DNA from: Nitrospira sp.
GTDB lineage: Bacteria; Nitrospirota; Nitrospiria; Nitrospirales; Nitrospiraceae
Reading direction: 5' to 3'
Length of the DNA stretch: 54,483 nt
Assembly: GCA_030692565.1 (NCBI GenBank)
Contig: JAUYAO010000043.1
Span: 1-54,483, forward strand
This document shows positions 27,910 to 39,282 of the stretch, piece by piece. Under the pieces are notes generated by a model. That model did no database searches, was not told the origin of the DNA, and was given only the letters and a program-made list of their open reading frames with translations. The stretch's first letter is position 1. The number at the start of each line of letters is the position of its first letter. The translations under genes were made by a program, and so were the position numbers.

Positions 27910-29898
27910 ATGCCGCCAGCACAACCCGGCAGTTCCCGCGAACCTGCCGTAGCAAAACCGGAAGTCGCCGCCGCTGAAATCCTGGCATGGGTCAGCGACT
28001 GCATCGAGGGTGGGCTCTGCCTGATCGCGCGCGGCATATTAATTTTCGAAAATGCGCAATTCGGCGAATTGGTGGAAACCCCGGCCAAGGAGGACCTTGC
28101 TCCATCGAAGTCCGGCGGCTCCCTGCGAGCACGGCTATTCGCCGACGCGCTCGCATGGAACGAGGAGTCGCTGGGGACTCGCGGGACCATGACCTATCAC
28201 CTGACCCATCGTGACGGACAGCCACTGATTTATGACTGCCGATTCAACGTGGTCCCCTACCACGAAGATACCGGCGTGCTCCTCGTCCTGCAGAACGTGA
28301 CGGAGCGGACCGTCCTCGAGCATGAAGCCTCCCAGGTCGCCCGATTCCAAACGGTGCTGGCCCGCATTGGAACCCTTGCCGTCAGCGACGCCTCGGCTCA
28401 AGACCTCATGAACGAGGCCGTGCGACATACGGCGCAAGCGCTGGGCGTCGAGCTCTGCAAGATCCTGATCGCCAGGGAGTCCGACGATCACCTCGCCGTC
28501 GTGGCGGGGATCGGCCTCGAAGAGGAGCTGATCGGCAAACTGACGATCGAAGGCGGCACGCATTCACAGGCCGGCTTTGCCATTCGCGAGCGCGTGCCCG
28601 TGGTCGTGCGGGACCTCCGGAATGAAACCCGGTTTACCCCTTCGAAGCTCCTCACCGAACATGGCGGCATCGCCGGCATGTGCGTCCCCATGCTCGTCGA
28701 GGACCGCGTCTACGGCGTCATGACGGCTCATTCGAAACAGGTCAGAGACTTCACCGGCAAAGAACAGGAATTCCTCTGCGCCGTTGCGAACACGGTGGCC
28801 ACGGTCCTGGAACGGCGGCGGCGGGCCGACACGCAGCGGGATCTCTATCACCGGCTCTTCATGTCCGCGCAGGACGGCATCATGCTCACCGACACCGACG
28901 GCCGCATCCTGGAATGGAATCCCGCGCTCGAACGGATGACGGGCTGGCGTCGCGAAGAGGCCCTCGGGCAGCGTCCCGGCATCTTGAAATCCGGCAAACA
29001 TGCGCCGGAGTTCTACGATCGACTCTGGCAAGCGATTCGCGCAGGCCAGGCGTTCGCCGACCGCTTCGTCAACCGGCGCAAAGACGGGTCTGAATTTCTG
29101 GTCTGGGAAAGCGTCAGCCCCGTGAAAGACCGGGACGGCACCACCCAATTCTATATGGCCATCCTCACCGACTTGAGCGAACGGGAACAGATGCTGGAAG
29201 CGCTGCGCCATACCGAACAGGTCAAGCTCGTCGGACAATTGGCCGGAGGGATCTTGCATGAAGTACGCAACCCCCTGATCGGCCTCGGCAGCCTCGCCAC
29301 CCATCTGGCCGAGCAGAACCAGCTCCCCCAGTCCGCCAGAGACCGCTGCCGTCTTATCGCGCGCGAGGCGGCGCGGATCGACGAACTGCTCGAATCGCAC
29401 CTGGGACAGCTGCGGCCGCGGCCGTTCGATCTCCGGCCCTGCGATCTGCCCTCGCTCATCGACGACACGCTGGCCCTGCTCCGTCCCAATCTGTCCAAGC
29501 AGCGCATCGCCGTCCGGAAGACGATGGCAAATAACCTGCCGATGGTCGAGGCCTCGCGCGCCCATCTTCAGCAAGTGTGTCTGAACATCACGATGAATGC
29601 GATCGACGCCATGCCGGACGGAGGCGAGCTGGCGATCACGATCGGGCCTGAAACCAAGCGCGGCGCCGGGGTGCTCCTCCGCTTCTCGGACACCGGCAAG
29701 GGCATCGCCCCGGACAACTTACAGCGGATTTTCGAACCCTTCTTCACCAACGGCAAGGCCAAGGGCGTCGGGCTCGGACTGACGATCACGCATGACATCG
29801 TCGAGCGCCATGGCGGGCAGCTGTCCATCAGCAGCCCGCCTGGCAGCGGCGCCGTGGTCGATGTATGGCTGCCCGTTGGAACACGAGGCCTCGCATGA
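27910..29898 (+). CDS. Sensor histidine kinase (PAS-GAF-PAS-HisKA-HATPase)
   Basis: A 662-aa soluble kinase without membrane segments. A degenerate PAS domain (about 25-135) is followed by a GAF domain (about 145-300), a PAS domain (about 310-425; TDTDGRILEWNPALERMTGW), the phosphoacceptor H450 in GGILHEVRNPL, and an ATPase domain with the N box (N563), G1 box (FSDTGKGI) and GVGLGLTI. This is the NtrB-like type that senses a cytoplasmic signal. Its stop overlaps the start of the response regulator (ATGA), so the two form one unit. Confidence 0.94.
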   Translation: MPPAQPGSSREPAVAKPEVAAAEILAWVSDCIEGGLCLIARGILIFENAQFGELVETPAKEDLAPSKSGGSLRARLFADALAWNEESLGTRGTMTYHLTHRDGQPLIYDCRFNVVPYHEDTGVLLVLQNVTERTVLEHEASQVARFQTVLARIGTLAVSDASAQDLMNEAVRHTAQALGVELCKILIARESDDHLAVVAGIGLEEELIGKLTIEGGTHSQAGFAIRERVPVVVRDLRNETRFTPSKLLTEHGGIAGMCVPMLVEDRVYGVMTAHSKQVRDFTGKEQEFLCAVANTVATVLERRRRADTQRDLYHRLFMSAQDGIMLTDTDGRILEWNPALERMTGWRREEALGQRPGILKSGKHAPEFYDRLWQAIRAGQAFADRFVNRRKDGSEFLVWESVSPVKDRDGTTQFYMAILTDLSEREQMLEALRHTEQVKLVGQLAGGILHEVRNPLIGLGSLATHLAEQNQLPQSARDRCRLIAREAARIDELLESHLGQLRPRPFDLRPCDLPSLIDDTLALLRPNLSKQRIAVRKTMANNLPMVEASRAHLQQVCLNITMNAIDAMPDGGELAITIGPETKRGAGVLLRFSDTGKGIAPDNLQRIFEPFFTNGKAKGVGLGLTITHDIVERHGGQLSISSPPGSGAVVDVWLPVGTRGLA

Positions 29899-31295
29899 CC
29901 TGGCAATTATTACTGGTAGAAGACGAGCCCTCGGTGCGCGAGGCCTTTGCCCTCCGGCTGAGCGATCAGGGCTATATCGTGCAAACCGCCGGCTCCGGCG
30001 AAGAGGCGTTCGCCCTGCTGCGCTCGTTTGAACCGGACATCCTCATTCTCGACCTGGTCATGCCGAACCTCTCGGGGCTCGACGTGCTGGCCCGGGTCAA
30101 ACAGACATCCCCTCATCTGCTGGTCATTCTCTTGACGGCGAGGGGAACCGTCAAGGATGCGGTGGAAGCAACGAAGCTCGGCGCCTTCGACTTCGTCGCC
30201 AAGTCTATCGATATGGAGGACTTGCAGCATGCGCTCCGCCGCGCCACCGAACTGCTCACCCTGCAACGCCAGGTCCGGTTACAGAGCGGACAGGACGCGG
30301 AACGGTATGCGCTGGATCGGATTATCGCCAGGAGCCCCGTTACGCAGGCCTTCCTGAGTCAGCTCCGGGAACTGGCAAACACCGACCGAGTCACCGTGCT
30401 GCTCCAAGGCGAAACCGGCACCGGCAAACAGTATATGAGCCGCGTGATTCACTACAACAGCGCCAGGGGACAGAAGCCCTGCATCGAGGTGGACTGTCCG
30501 TCGATCCCCCGCGAGCTGTTCGAAAGCGAATTGTTCGGGCATGAAAAAGGATCATTCACCGGCGCCCTGGGACGAAAGGCCGGATTGATCGAGATGGCCG
30601 AGGGCGGAACGGTCCTCTTCGACGAGATCGGCGACCTGCCGCTCCCGTTACAGGCCAAGCTGCTCCGCGTCATCGAAGAACGGACCCTGCGCCGCGTCGG
30701 TGGGTCGGCGACCATCCCCGTGGATGTCCGGTTCATGGCGGCCACCAACCGCAATCTCAAAGAGGCCGTGGCCAAAGGCGAGTTCCGCGAGGATCTCTAC
30801 TTCAGATTGAACGTCGTCACGTTGACCGTCCCGCCGCTGCGCGAACGAGGCGAAGACATCCTCCCCCTCGCCGAACAATTCATGGCCCGCTCCGCCGTCG
30901 CCCTCAAAAAGCCGGTGCGCATGATCGGAGAGAGCGGCAAGGCAGTCCTGCGCCGCTATGCCTTTCCTGGTAACGTTCGCGAATTGGGCAATCTCATCGA
31001 GCGGGCCGTGCTGTTCTGCCCGGGCGATTCGCTCGAAGCCGGGAATTTTCCAGCCGATGTGCAAGCCGAGCATTCCGCGAGTCCCCGCACAAGGCCCCTC
31101 CACGCACCGGAAGCTCCCGCTCCGGACGACCCGAACAACGTGCACCTGACGTTTCGACTCGGTGAACAGTCTCTCTCGGATTTGGAAGACCGCATCATCG
31201 CCGAAGTCCTTCGGCGTTCCGACGGCAATAAAACCCTTGCGGCCAAACACCTCGGCATCACCCGTTGGATGCTCGACCGGCGCCGAAAAACATAG
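29895..31295 (+). CDS. Sigma-54-dependent response regulator (NtrC family)
   Basis: A 466-aa activator of sigma-54 RNA polymerase. The receiver has the acidic pair (E9-D10), phosphoacceptor D53 and K103. The AAA+ domain has Walker A GETGTGK (172-178), Walker B LFDEIGD (241-247) and the sigma-54 contact loop GSFTGA (219-224), with Ser in place of the usual Ala in the second position. The C-terminus is a Fis-type helix-turn-helix (LAAKHLGITRWMLDRRRK). The start at 29895 overlaps the kinase stop codon. Targets should be promoters of the TGGC-N8-TTGC type, which I did not locate nearby. Confidence 0.95.
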   Translation: MTWQLLLVEDEPSVREAFALRLSDQGYIVQTAGSGEEAFALLRSFEPDILILDLVMPNLSGLDVLARVKQTSPHLLVILLTARGTVKDAVEATKLGAFDFVAKSIDMEDLQHALRRATELLTLQRQVRLQSGQDAERYALDRIIARSPVTQAFLSQLRELANTDRVTVLLQGETGTGKQYMSRVIHYNSARGQKPCIEVDCPSIPRELFESELFGHEKGSFTGALGRKAGLIEMAEGGTVLFDEIGDLPLPLQAKLLRVIEERTLRRVGGSATIPVDVRFMAATNRNLKEAVAKGEFREDLYFRLNVVTLTVPPLRERGEDILPLAEQFMARSAVALKKPVRMIGESGKAVLRRYAFPGNVRELGNLIERAVLFCPGDSLEAGNFPADVQAEHSASPRTRPLHAPEAPAPDDPNNVHLTFRLGEQSLSDLEDRIIAEVLRRSDGNKTLAAKHLGITRWMLDRRRKT

Positions 31296-31585
31296 TGCTG
31301 GTCCGCCTCAATTCTGCTTGACGGGCAGAATCGAGTCCGGTATACGAGGCTGTGGTTTGTGCGCCTCAGAATTGTAGTGCAGAGAGAGAAACGGCTTGAT
31401 GGACGGACACACGAGCGAGGCCTCTGATGGACCCGGACGGTAGTTGTTCTCACAGAACCAGATTCAAAGCGACACCCACTCCGTGTCCTTGGGCCACTGA
31501 CTGTCCTGATCGCCTCCTCTTTCTGATTGAATGAGCGTGGTGGCAGCTCCGCCCGTGACGCGAGAACGGGCTGCAAGGAGTTGTC
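31296..31585 (+). other. Gap after the two-component pair
   Basis: This 290-bp gap contains a perfect 7-bp hairpin at 31311-31331 (ATTCTGC, loop of 7, GCAGAAT) soon after the response-regulator stop codon. It is not followed by a T-run, so termination is uncertain. Otherwise I see no gene. It marks the change from the orderly backbone to the region of broken genes. Confidence 0.35.
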
Positions 31586-32457
31586 ATGACGCTCAGTCTT
31601 CTTTTCGCACCGGTCTATTCCCAATTCTGGTTTGGGATTCCGCTGGTGACGCGGATAGGAACAACCGCTGGCCGCGGTCTTCGCCTGGTTGCTGGATACC
31701 TCGCCGGTCTCGTCGCACTGATGCAAGCGAACGAAGCCTCGGCGGTTCGACCGTTTGTGACCGATGATGCCCGGGTCGTCTATCCCGGGCAACTCGAGAT
31801 GGAAAATTTCGCGGAAGTCGCCACCACGCGAGGCCAGAAGCCGAGCTACCTGGCGCGGTCCCTTCAAGGGGTCTCGCTCACCGATCGGTTGGAACTCATT
31901 GCGGGCGGCTTTGGCCCCGTCTACGAGCACGGACAGATCAAGCCGGTGGACCTGGTGTTTCAACCGAAGTACGTCCTCTATCGCAGTTTTGGGGCCATCC
32001 CCTCGGTGTCTGTCGCAGCCGCTCAATTATTCCCCCTGAGCGGCAATCGTCAACTGTGGAACTCCTAGGCCATGGCGCCTGTGAGCTGGTTCTGTTCATG
32101 CCTCCGGAGAGCACCGACCCGTACGACAACGGGCTCGCGATCCACCTGAATCTGGGAACCAAATCTCAGCTCAACTCCGGCCTCGGCGGGCGATACACCA
32201 CCAAGCCCTACTAGGCGGCAGGGTTCGAGGTGATCACGTTCACGCGGGAGTTGCGCTACCTCGGGGAGGTCTTCGCCGGCGATCCCTCCACCTTTGAGGA
32301 GAAGGCGCCCGTGTTTCAGACTGGATTCCGATGGTGTAAGAGCCCCAACCTCCAGTAGGATCTCGTGTGGCGGGCCGCGCGCGGGGCTCAGAATCATAGC
32401 GATACGTTCCAAATCGGGTTGCGGATGGTGTTCGATGACGTGTTTCTCTTCCGGTGA
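31586..32457 (+). pseudogene. Decayed outer-membrane beta-barrel protein gene
   Basis: The first 160 codons read as an exported protein (signal-like hydrophobic N-terminus to about residue 52, then RPFVTDDARVVYPGQLEMENF and strand-like segments SLTDRLELIAGGFGPVYEHG). They end at a TAG (32066-32068). Homology-like sequence continues: AMAPVSWF in the same frame, then after a one-base loss near 32088 TDPYDNGLAIHLNLGTKSQ, AAGFEVITFTRELRYLGEVF and TFQIGLRMVFDDVFLFR in the new frame. That frame is broken by TAG at 32212 and 32356 and closes at TGA 32455-32457. Three stops and a frameshift mean this is a dead gene. The original was probably a beta-barrel of about 280 aa. The start has a good AAGGAG site. 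Confidence 0.8.
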
Positions 32458-32483
32458 AGCATCGTGATGAAAGGAGAGCAATC

Positions 32484-32744
32484 GTGGCAGCGAAGCGTAT
32501 GGTCACGCTGGCGGGAGTCATGACGGTCGGCAGCCTGCTTGTCGGATGCGGCCTTGACGGTGTAAGAGGCACGATCCTCGCCGTCGAGGGAAATCGCTAC
32601 GTGATCCGAGAGCTCAGCGGCAATGAACGGCGGAGCTCCATTGACGAACAGTCCCACCGCGATGGCGCCAAGCCGGGCGATGAGGTCCGGGTCTTTATCG
32701 CGAAAGACGGATACGCCGCCTACATCCAGAAACTGGAACCGTAG
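32484..32744 (+). CDS. Small lipoprotein of unknown function
   Basis: An 86-aa protein with an N-terminal lipoprotein signal (VTLAGVMTVGSLLVGC), so the Cys would be lipidated. The mature part (VRGTILAVEGNRYVIREL...KPGDEVRVFIAKDGYAAYI) looks like a small beta-barrel resembling OB or SH3-like folds. I chose the GTG at 32484 because AAGGAGAG lies 5-12 bases upstream; an ATG at 32454 has no such site and overlaps the preceding dead gene. Function unknown. Confidence 0.7.
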   Translation: MAAKRMVTLAGVMTVGSLLVGCGLDGVRGTILAVEGNRYVIRELSGNERRSSIDEQSHRDGAKPGDEVRVFIAKDGYAAYIQKLEP

Positions 32745-33018
32745 AGAACGGGCGGCGGCTGGTCACTGTGCAGCGCCGCACGGCATTCGGTGCAGCCGTG
32801 CATCCACTCACGACCTAACGCCATCGAGACAGAGGCTCATTCAAGCGTCGACGCGCACAATTCCAGATCGCGTGGATGGTGGAACGGCCTTTGCGTGGCT
32901 TGATGCAGCGGACAAGAAGGGATGCGATGGCATCCGATTGTGCGTCGAGGTTGCAATGGGTTCAGGGAGCGACCCGAAGGCTTCGGCCTGAATGACTGAG
33001 TGAAAGGAAAGGAGCGGC

Positions 33019-34692
<1,674 letters not shown>

Positions 34693-34696
34693 CCCG

Positions 34697-35452
34697 ATGG
34701 GGAGACACAGAACGTTGATCGGCGATGAGGCGTTCCGCTTCTTCGTGACCGGGACCGACACCGGCGTGGGTAAGACCGAAGCGGCTTGCGCCCTGCGCGC
34801 GCTGCTGGCGGACGCGGACCTCCACCCTGCGGCGATGAAGCCCTACGAGAGCGGCTGCATCGACAAGCGCCGGCCCGCCGATGCGCTGGCCTTGAAAGCT
34901 GCGGCCCGGTGCGACGACCCTCTGGCTCATGTATGTCCGTATCGGTATCGGGCTCCGCTGGCGCCGGGGGTGGCGGCGGCGCGGCGGAAGGAAATGCCGT
35001 CGTTCGCCCGCGTTCTTGCACTTGCCCGCTCCTTTGGCGCGCGTCCGCTGGTCATCGAGAGCGCGGGCGGGCTCTTCGTACCCATCGACGCACGGCGTGA
35101 CATCATCGACCTGATCAAGGTCTTGAAAATCCCGGTCCTCCTGGTCGCGCGCGCCGGGCTTGGGACGTTGAATCATACCGGCCTGTCGCTGGACGCGCTC
35201 GCCAGGCGCCGTATCCCAATCCGCGCGGTCCTCTTGACGAAAGTCCAGACAGTGAGCGATCCGTCCGAGCGGGACAATGCGGAGTGGCTCAGGCGGCGGC
35301 ATGGCGTGCCGGTGCTCGGTCCGGTCCCGTATGTGCGGAGTCCAGCCCGCCGACGGGCCGCCTATCGGCTGGTTCTTCGTCCGCTGCTGAACGCCTTTGA
35401 CAAGGAGGGGCCGCGCAGAGCCAGGTTCTCTGTTGCGCGCGAAGACCAATGA
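34697..35452 (+). CDS. bioD: Dethiobiotin synthetase
   Basis: A 251-aa ATP-dependent enzyme of biotin synthesis that closes the ureido ring of dethiobiotin. The P-loop GTDTGVGKT (residues 19-27) is nearly identical to that of characterised BioD, and the catalytic Lys/Ser region (AMKPYESGC) and IESAGGLFVPI follow. No other bio genes are nearby. It is 4 bp after ilvD and overlaps the next gene by 4 bp (ATGA), so all three are translated together. The C-terminal 20 residues are Arg-rich and less conserved. Confidence 0.93.
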   Translation: MGRHRTLIGDEAFRFFVTGTDTGVGKTEAACALRALLADADLHPAAMKPYESGCIDKRRPADALALKAAARCDDPLAHVCPYRYRAPLAPGVAAARRKEMPSFARVLALARSFGARPLVIESAGGLFVPIDARRDIIDLIKVLKIPVLLVARAGLGTLNHTGLSLDALARRRIPIRAVLLTKVQTVSDPSERDNAEWLRRRHGVPVLGPVPYVRSPARRRAAYRLVLRPLLNAFDKEGPRRARFSVAREDQ

Positions 35453-36312
35453 CTGAGTCCTGGTTCAGAGGACGCCTCGCGGTGTTGGCCACGATGCACG
35501 CCAAGGAGCAAGCCATTGCCCCCGTCCTGGAGGAGGCGCTCGGGCTTCAGGTGGAAGCGCCGCCAGGGTTGGACACCGATCGCTTCGGCACGTTCACGCG
35601 GGAAGTGCCCCGACTGGGGACGCAGCTCGAGACGGTGCGCCTGAAGGCGCAGGCGGCGCTGGCTGCCGTACCGGAGGCTGACTTTGGGCTCGCCAGCGAA
35701 GGCAGTTTCGGACCCCATCCGTGGCTGCCGTGGGTCGCCGGCGGGCGCGAGCTCGTCATCCTGATGGGCCGGGATAGTAGGCTCGAGCTCGTCGGCGTCG
35801 ATCTCACCGCCGAGACCAACTGGGGGTCTCGGCTGGTCAGCAGCGTGGCGGACGCTCTGGCCTTCGCCCAGAGCGTCGGGTTCCCCTCGCATGCCATCGT
35901 GGTGATCGGTGTGCGCAACGGGGAACCGGAGGTCTCGAAAGGCGTGTATAAGGGCCTGATGACGACGGAGAAACTCGAGGCGGCGGTCCGTGTCGTGCTC
36001 GAACAGCACGGGGCGGCGCATGTGGAAAGCGATATGCGCGCGCACGTCAATCCCACGCGGATGGCAGCCATCGGCCGCGCCGCCCGGGATCTGTCCCGCT
36101 TGGCCCTGAGCGGCTGCCCGCGCTGCGAAAGGCCTGGCTTCGATATCGTAGAGCGCCTCCGGGGACTGCCCTGTGAGGCGTGCGGGCTGCCGACGCGCCG
36201 GGTCCGGATGGACATTGTCGGCTGTCTAGGCTGCGGCTTGCGAGAAGAGCGCCCGCCGACCGCAGGACAGGCGTCGGCGTCGCCCGCCGAGTGCGACTTC
36301 TGTAATCCCTGA
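35449..36312 (+). CDS. DUF6671-type protein with C-terminal zinc-ribbon
   Basis: A 287-aa protein that I recognise as DUF6671-like, without a known function. The N-terminal 215 residues form the conserved domain (LAVLATMHAKEQAIAPVLEEALG, GSFGPHP, DMRAHVNPTRMAAI). The C-terminus has four Cys pairs (CPRC, CEAC, CLGC and the terminal CDFCNP), a probable double zinc ribbon. It is the third gene of the ilvD operon. A very similar tail, CDRCNP, recurs in front of larB at 42002, and both copies are followed by TGAYCATG. This suggests the gene normally lies next to larB. Confidence 0.8.
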   Translation: MTESWFRGRLAVLATMHAKEQAIAPVLEEALGLQVEAPPGLDTDRFGTFTREVPRLGTQLETVRLKAQAALAAVPEADFGLASEGSFGPHPWLPWVAGGRELVILMGRDSRLELVGVDLTAETNWGSRLVSSVADALAFAQSVGFPSHAIVVIGVRNGEPEVSKGVYKGLMTTEKLEAAVRVVLEQHGAAHVESDMRAHVNPTRMAAIGRAARDLSRLALSGCPRCERPGFDIVERLRGLPCEACGLPTRRVRMDIVGCLGCGLREERPPTAGQASASPAECDFCNP

Positions 36313-36914
36313 CCATGAATCCCACCTGATGGCGCCGCTCCCAGCGGGGTCGTGCGCGGACGTTGAAGGCAAGCTCTCCCGTTAATCCAGGTGGTCTCCG
36401 CGGCCAGCAGGTCGTGACTCTCCTTCGTGCGACCTGTTCGCCGATGCACAGGACTACATGCGCCGATGCACCCTGCGGTGAGCAGCGCTGATTTCGATAC
36501 GTCTTTCTCATGCAGCGGTGCGCGGTGTCAGTAGTCCTCCCACAATGTTGTCGGGCCTGCTCGGTCGACGTCCCTTCCCTAAAAGCCACAAGATGCCGCT
36601 TCACCAGATCAGATATTAATGTTTCGCTGGGTCTTTGGATTCATGCTGCATCCACCAAAAGCCCCATGAGCCTCAGACAAGGCACTTGCTTGAACTACGC
36701 TGGTCCGCACCGCTGATAACAGCGGCTTCCTTGGTCTAAAATTTGCTGTAGTAGCTCTATCGTGGGATCTCCACTTGCTTCAATGCGGCTGAGTCATAAC
36801 AGAGCGCGGCGATTCGCTGCCTCAAGGCGAATCTCTCCCACGGCTCGTTCGCGGCGGAAATCCGGAACTCGGCGGCGGGCGACCGCCTGCAAATCGCTCC
36901 TGGACGACACAGAA
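36313..36914. other. Junction region between DUF6671 gene and porin gene
   Basis: About 600 bp with no recognisable gene. The first bases (TGACCATGAAT) resemble the start of larB as seen at 42000-42010, then the reading frame closes after four codons. A perfect 6-bp hairpin (CCGCTG-ATAA-CAGCGG) lies at 36710-36725. The composition is more AT-rich than its surroundings and short broken frames exist on both strands. I read it as the left edge of inserted DNA plus the porin promoter, which I cannot pinpoint. Confidence 0.4.
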
Positions 36915-38396
36915 ATGGACACCCTGCGCATACGGCGGCCTTTGGTTCTCGGACTGATGTTTTCCCTCGCAGGTCTGCTTCCCGTCGCGTGGGCCGTTGA
37001 AGAGGGCGAGATAGTGATGAAAGAGGGACGCTGGGGATACGTCACGAGGGAAGATCCCGGTCTTAAATATCTCCTGGAGAAACACATCATCACCCAGGAG
37101 GAATATGACGAGGGTGCCCGAATCGTCGAGGAGCGGGAGCACCCCTCGGCTCCGCCGTTTCATCTCAACTATGGCCAAGGGCTCAATATCAAGACCGGGG
37201 ATCAGTTCTTTCTCAAGCTCCGCGGCCTGATGCAATTTCGATTCAACCACAACGAGTACAACCAAGCCTGGCGCACCATCGGCGATCGCAATAATTTTGC
37301 CGGCGACAAGCCTGCAGAAGCCGGGAGGCGCGCCGATCAGTCGGCAACGACGCTCAGTACCCAGGCCATGCGGTTACAGTTTTTAGGGTACGCATTCGAT
37401 CCAAACTTGCGATACGACGTGACCATCGGGGCTGATCGTCAGGAAGGGAATCCCACCGCAACGGGCGGCCTCTCGCTCGTCAACGCCTACGTGGCCTCCT
37501 GGCACGTGCCCTATGCCAACGTCGTGGTCGGCCAGTACAAAACGTGGTTCAATCGAGCCCAGATCCAGTCCGTCGCCAACCTGACGTTCACGACCCGCAT
37601 GATCGTGCAGAATGCCTTCATGGCCAACGCCATCAATCGTCGTGATATCGGCATCACCATCCTCAGCGACGAAAACAAGTACCGGGTCAACTATGCGATC
37701 GGCGTCTTCAACGGCATGGGGACCACCCTGGACCGGCTCAGCAACCCGATTGCCCAGGATGGCACCCGGGTGAACGCCAACGAGTTGATGTATGTGGGGC
37801 GACTGTTGTGGAAGGTGTCGGGGAATCCCCTCTACGGCGAGGGGGACATCCTCTATTCCACAGTGCCCCAAGTCGCCATCGCCGTGGGCTACGCCTATAA
37901 TCCCGGTGTGAACCTGTCGGATCCGATCACCGCCGTCCGGAACCAGGTCCTGGGGGTCTCCGGCAACGGCCGGTTGGTGGGGGCGGGAATCATCGACTTC
38001 CAGACGTGGGAGATGGATTTCATCGCCAGATATCGAGGCTGGGCCCTCCAGGCGGAGGGATACGTTCGCCAGCAGCAGGTTCGCGGGGGCAACTCTTCCG
38101 TGGGAAACGCCATGGGCTGGTATGCGATGCTCGGCTATTACGTGGTGCCGCGGAAGCTGGAGGTAGCGGTCCGCTACGGCATCTTCGACCCGAACACAGG
38201 CCACTCTCACGATCTGGTCAAAGAGGCCGGCGTGGCGCTGAACTATAGTTTGGACGGAACGTACGATCACCGCATCGTGGCCGATTTTACCAACGTCACG
38301 ATGGGCACCGGCGGATACGCAGCCGGTCGTCCGACCGTCAGCACTCAGGATCTCGTGACGAATAGCATCCGAGTCTTATATCAGTTCTATTGGTAG
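36915..38396 (+). CDS. Phosphate-selective porin OprP/OprO-like
   Basis: A 493-aa outer-membrane porin. From the ATG at 36915 there is a signal peptide (RRPLVLGLMFSLAGLLPVAWA), then a short N-terminal segment with EEYDEGARIVEE (coiled-coil-like) and a 16-strand-type barrel: YGQGLNIKTGDQFFLKLRGLMQFRF, VVGQYKTWFNRAQIQSV, WEMDFIARYRGWALQAEGYVRQQ, ending LYQFYW with the aromatic terminal residue of porins. Upstream in-frame codons lack a signal peptide and were left out. It heads a plus-strand group of transport genes. Phosphate, phosphonate or another oxyanion may be the substrate. Confidence 0.87.
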   Translation: MDTLRIRRPLVLGLMFSLAGLLPVAWAVEEGEIVMKEGRWGYVTREDPGLKYLLEKHIITQEEYDEGARIVEEREHPSAPPFHLNYGQGLNIKTGDQFFLKLRGLMQFRFNHNEYNQAWRTIGDRNNFAGDKPAEAGRRADQSATTLSTQAMRLQFLGYAFDPNLRYDVTIGADRQEGNPTATGGLSLVNAYVASWHVPYANVVVGQYKTWFNRAQIQSVANLTFTTRMIVQNAFMANAINRRDIGITILSDENKYRVNYAIGVFNGMGTTLDRLSNPIAQDGTRVNANELMYVGRLLWKVSGNPLYGEGDILYSTVPQVAIAVGYAYNPGVNLSDPITAVRNQVLGVSGNGRLVGAGIIDFQTWEMDFIARYRGWALQAEGYVRQQQVRGGNSSVGNAMGWYAMLGYYVVPRKLEVAVRYGIFDPNTGHSHDLVKEAGVALNYSLDGTYDHRIVADFTNVTMGTGGYAAGRPTVSTQDLVTNSIRVLYQFYW

Positions 38397-38432
38397 TGCC
38401 TACGGGATATCTGTTTAGGGCCTGGAGGATAC

Positions 38433-39236
38433 ATGGTCGCATATAGAATGGAATGGCAACGGAGGAGCGCCTGGTGCCTCGCGTCGCTCCTGGTGGCGTT
38501 GAGCCTGGCCGAGCAGCCGGCGTATAGCGAAGTCTTGACGATCGGCGCCGCGCACAGTTTAAAGCCCGTACTCCGCGAAGTGCTCCCGATCTTCGAGTCC
38601 CGGAATCAGCCTGCCAAGGTGCACGTTATCTACGGTCCATCCAGAACGCAACGCGAACAGATTGCGCAAGGCGCGCCCCTGGATGTGTTTCTCCCCGCCT
38701 CATTCGATCAAGTGAGCCATCTCCAATCCCAAGGACTGACCATCGATGGACCGCCGAGAATTTACGCCAGGACGTCCGTGGTCTTGATCGCCTCCGCCGA
38801 GACTGCTGCGGTTCCTGTGTCCTTTCAGACGCTGGGGTCGGACGCCGCCGGCCGCATTGCAGTCGCGAATCCGGCCACGGATGCGCTGGGAGCCATCACC
38901 GCTCAGCTCATGTCAAACGTCGATCCCGCGAAGCGGCTGCAATCTCGGATCATCTACGGCCATCACAGCGAGATTATCGGCCTCGTATCCAGCGGCGAAG
39001 CAGACGTCGGGATCGTGTACCGCGTCGATGCGTTGCACAACAGGACCGTCCGGATTCTTGATGACGCACCGGACGGCCTCCACGCTCCCGTGGAGTTTGG
39101 CGCGGCTGTCGTGTGGACCTGTAAGCCGTCCGCGCTCCCTCTTGCGCGGAAATTCCTGGACTTTATGCTCGATCCAGCCGTGCAGCGCGTGTTACGCAAA
39201 CACGGGTTCCAGCCCACGTCTTCGCAAATGGATTAA
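38433..39236 (+). CDS. ModA-like substrate-binding protein
   Basis: A 267-aa periplasmic binding protein with a signal peptide ending near residue 33 and the ModA pattern: LTIGAAHSLKPVLREVLPIFE, then QIAQGAPLDVFLPASFDQVSHL and SGEADVGIVYRVDAL. Molybdate-binding proteins coordinate the oxyanion with Ser, Ala and Tyr residues in these segments. The usual membrane and ATPase subunits (ModB, ModC) are absent from the neighbourhood. The start at 38433 has GGAGGATAC ahead of it. The ligand may be molybdate, tungstate or another oxyanion. Confidence 0.88.
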   Translation: MVAYRMEWQRRSAWCLASLLVALSLAEQPAYSEVLTIGAAHSLKPVLREVLPIFESRNQPAKVHVIYGPSRTQREQIAQGAPLDVFLPASFDQVSHLQSQGLTIDGPPRIYARTSVVLIASAETAAVPVSFQTLGSDAAGRIAVANPATDALGAITAQLMSNVDPAKRLQSRIIYGHHSEIIGLVSSGEADVGIVYRVDALHNRTVRILDDAPDGLHAPVEFGAAVVWTCKPSALPLARKFLDFMLDPAVQRVLRKHGFQPTSSQMD

Positions 39237-39282
39237 CTGCCGGTGCTCAAGCTGTGAAGAATAACCGCGGATTCGTGCAAGC

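Noticed and set aside
36313-36604. Minus-strand frames in the gap before the porin
   Set aside because: They have no ribosome site or recognisable domain, and are rich in Arg and His like other shadow frames.
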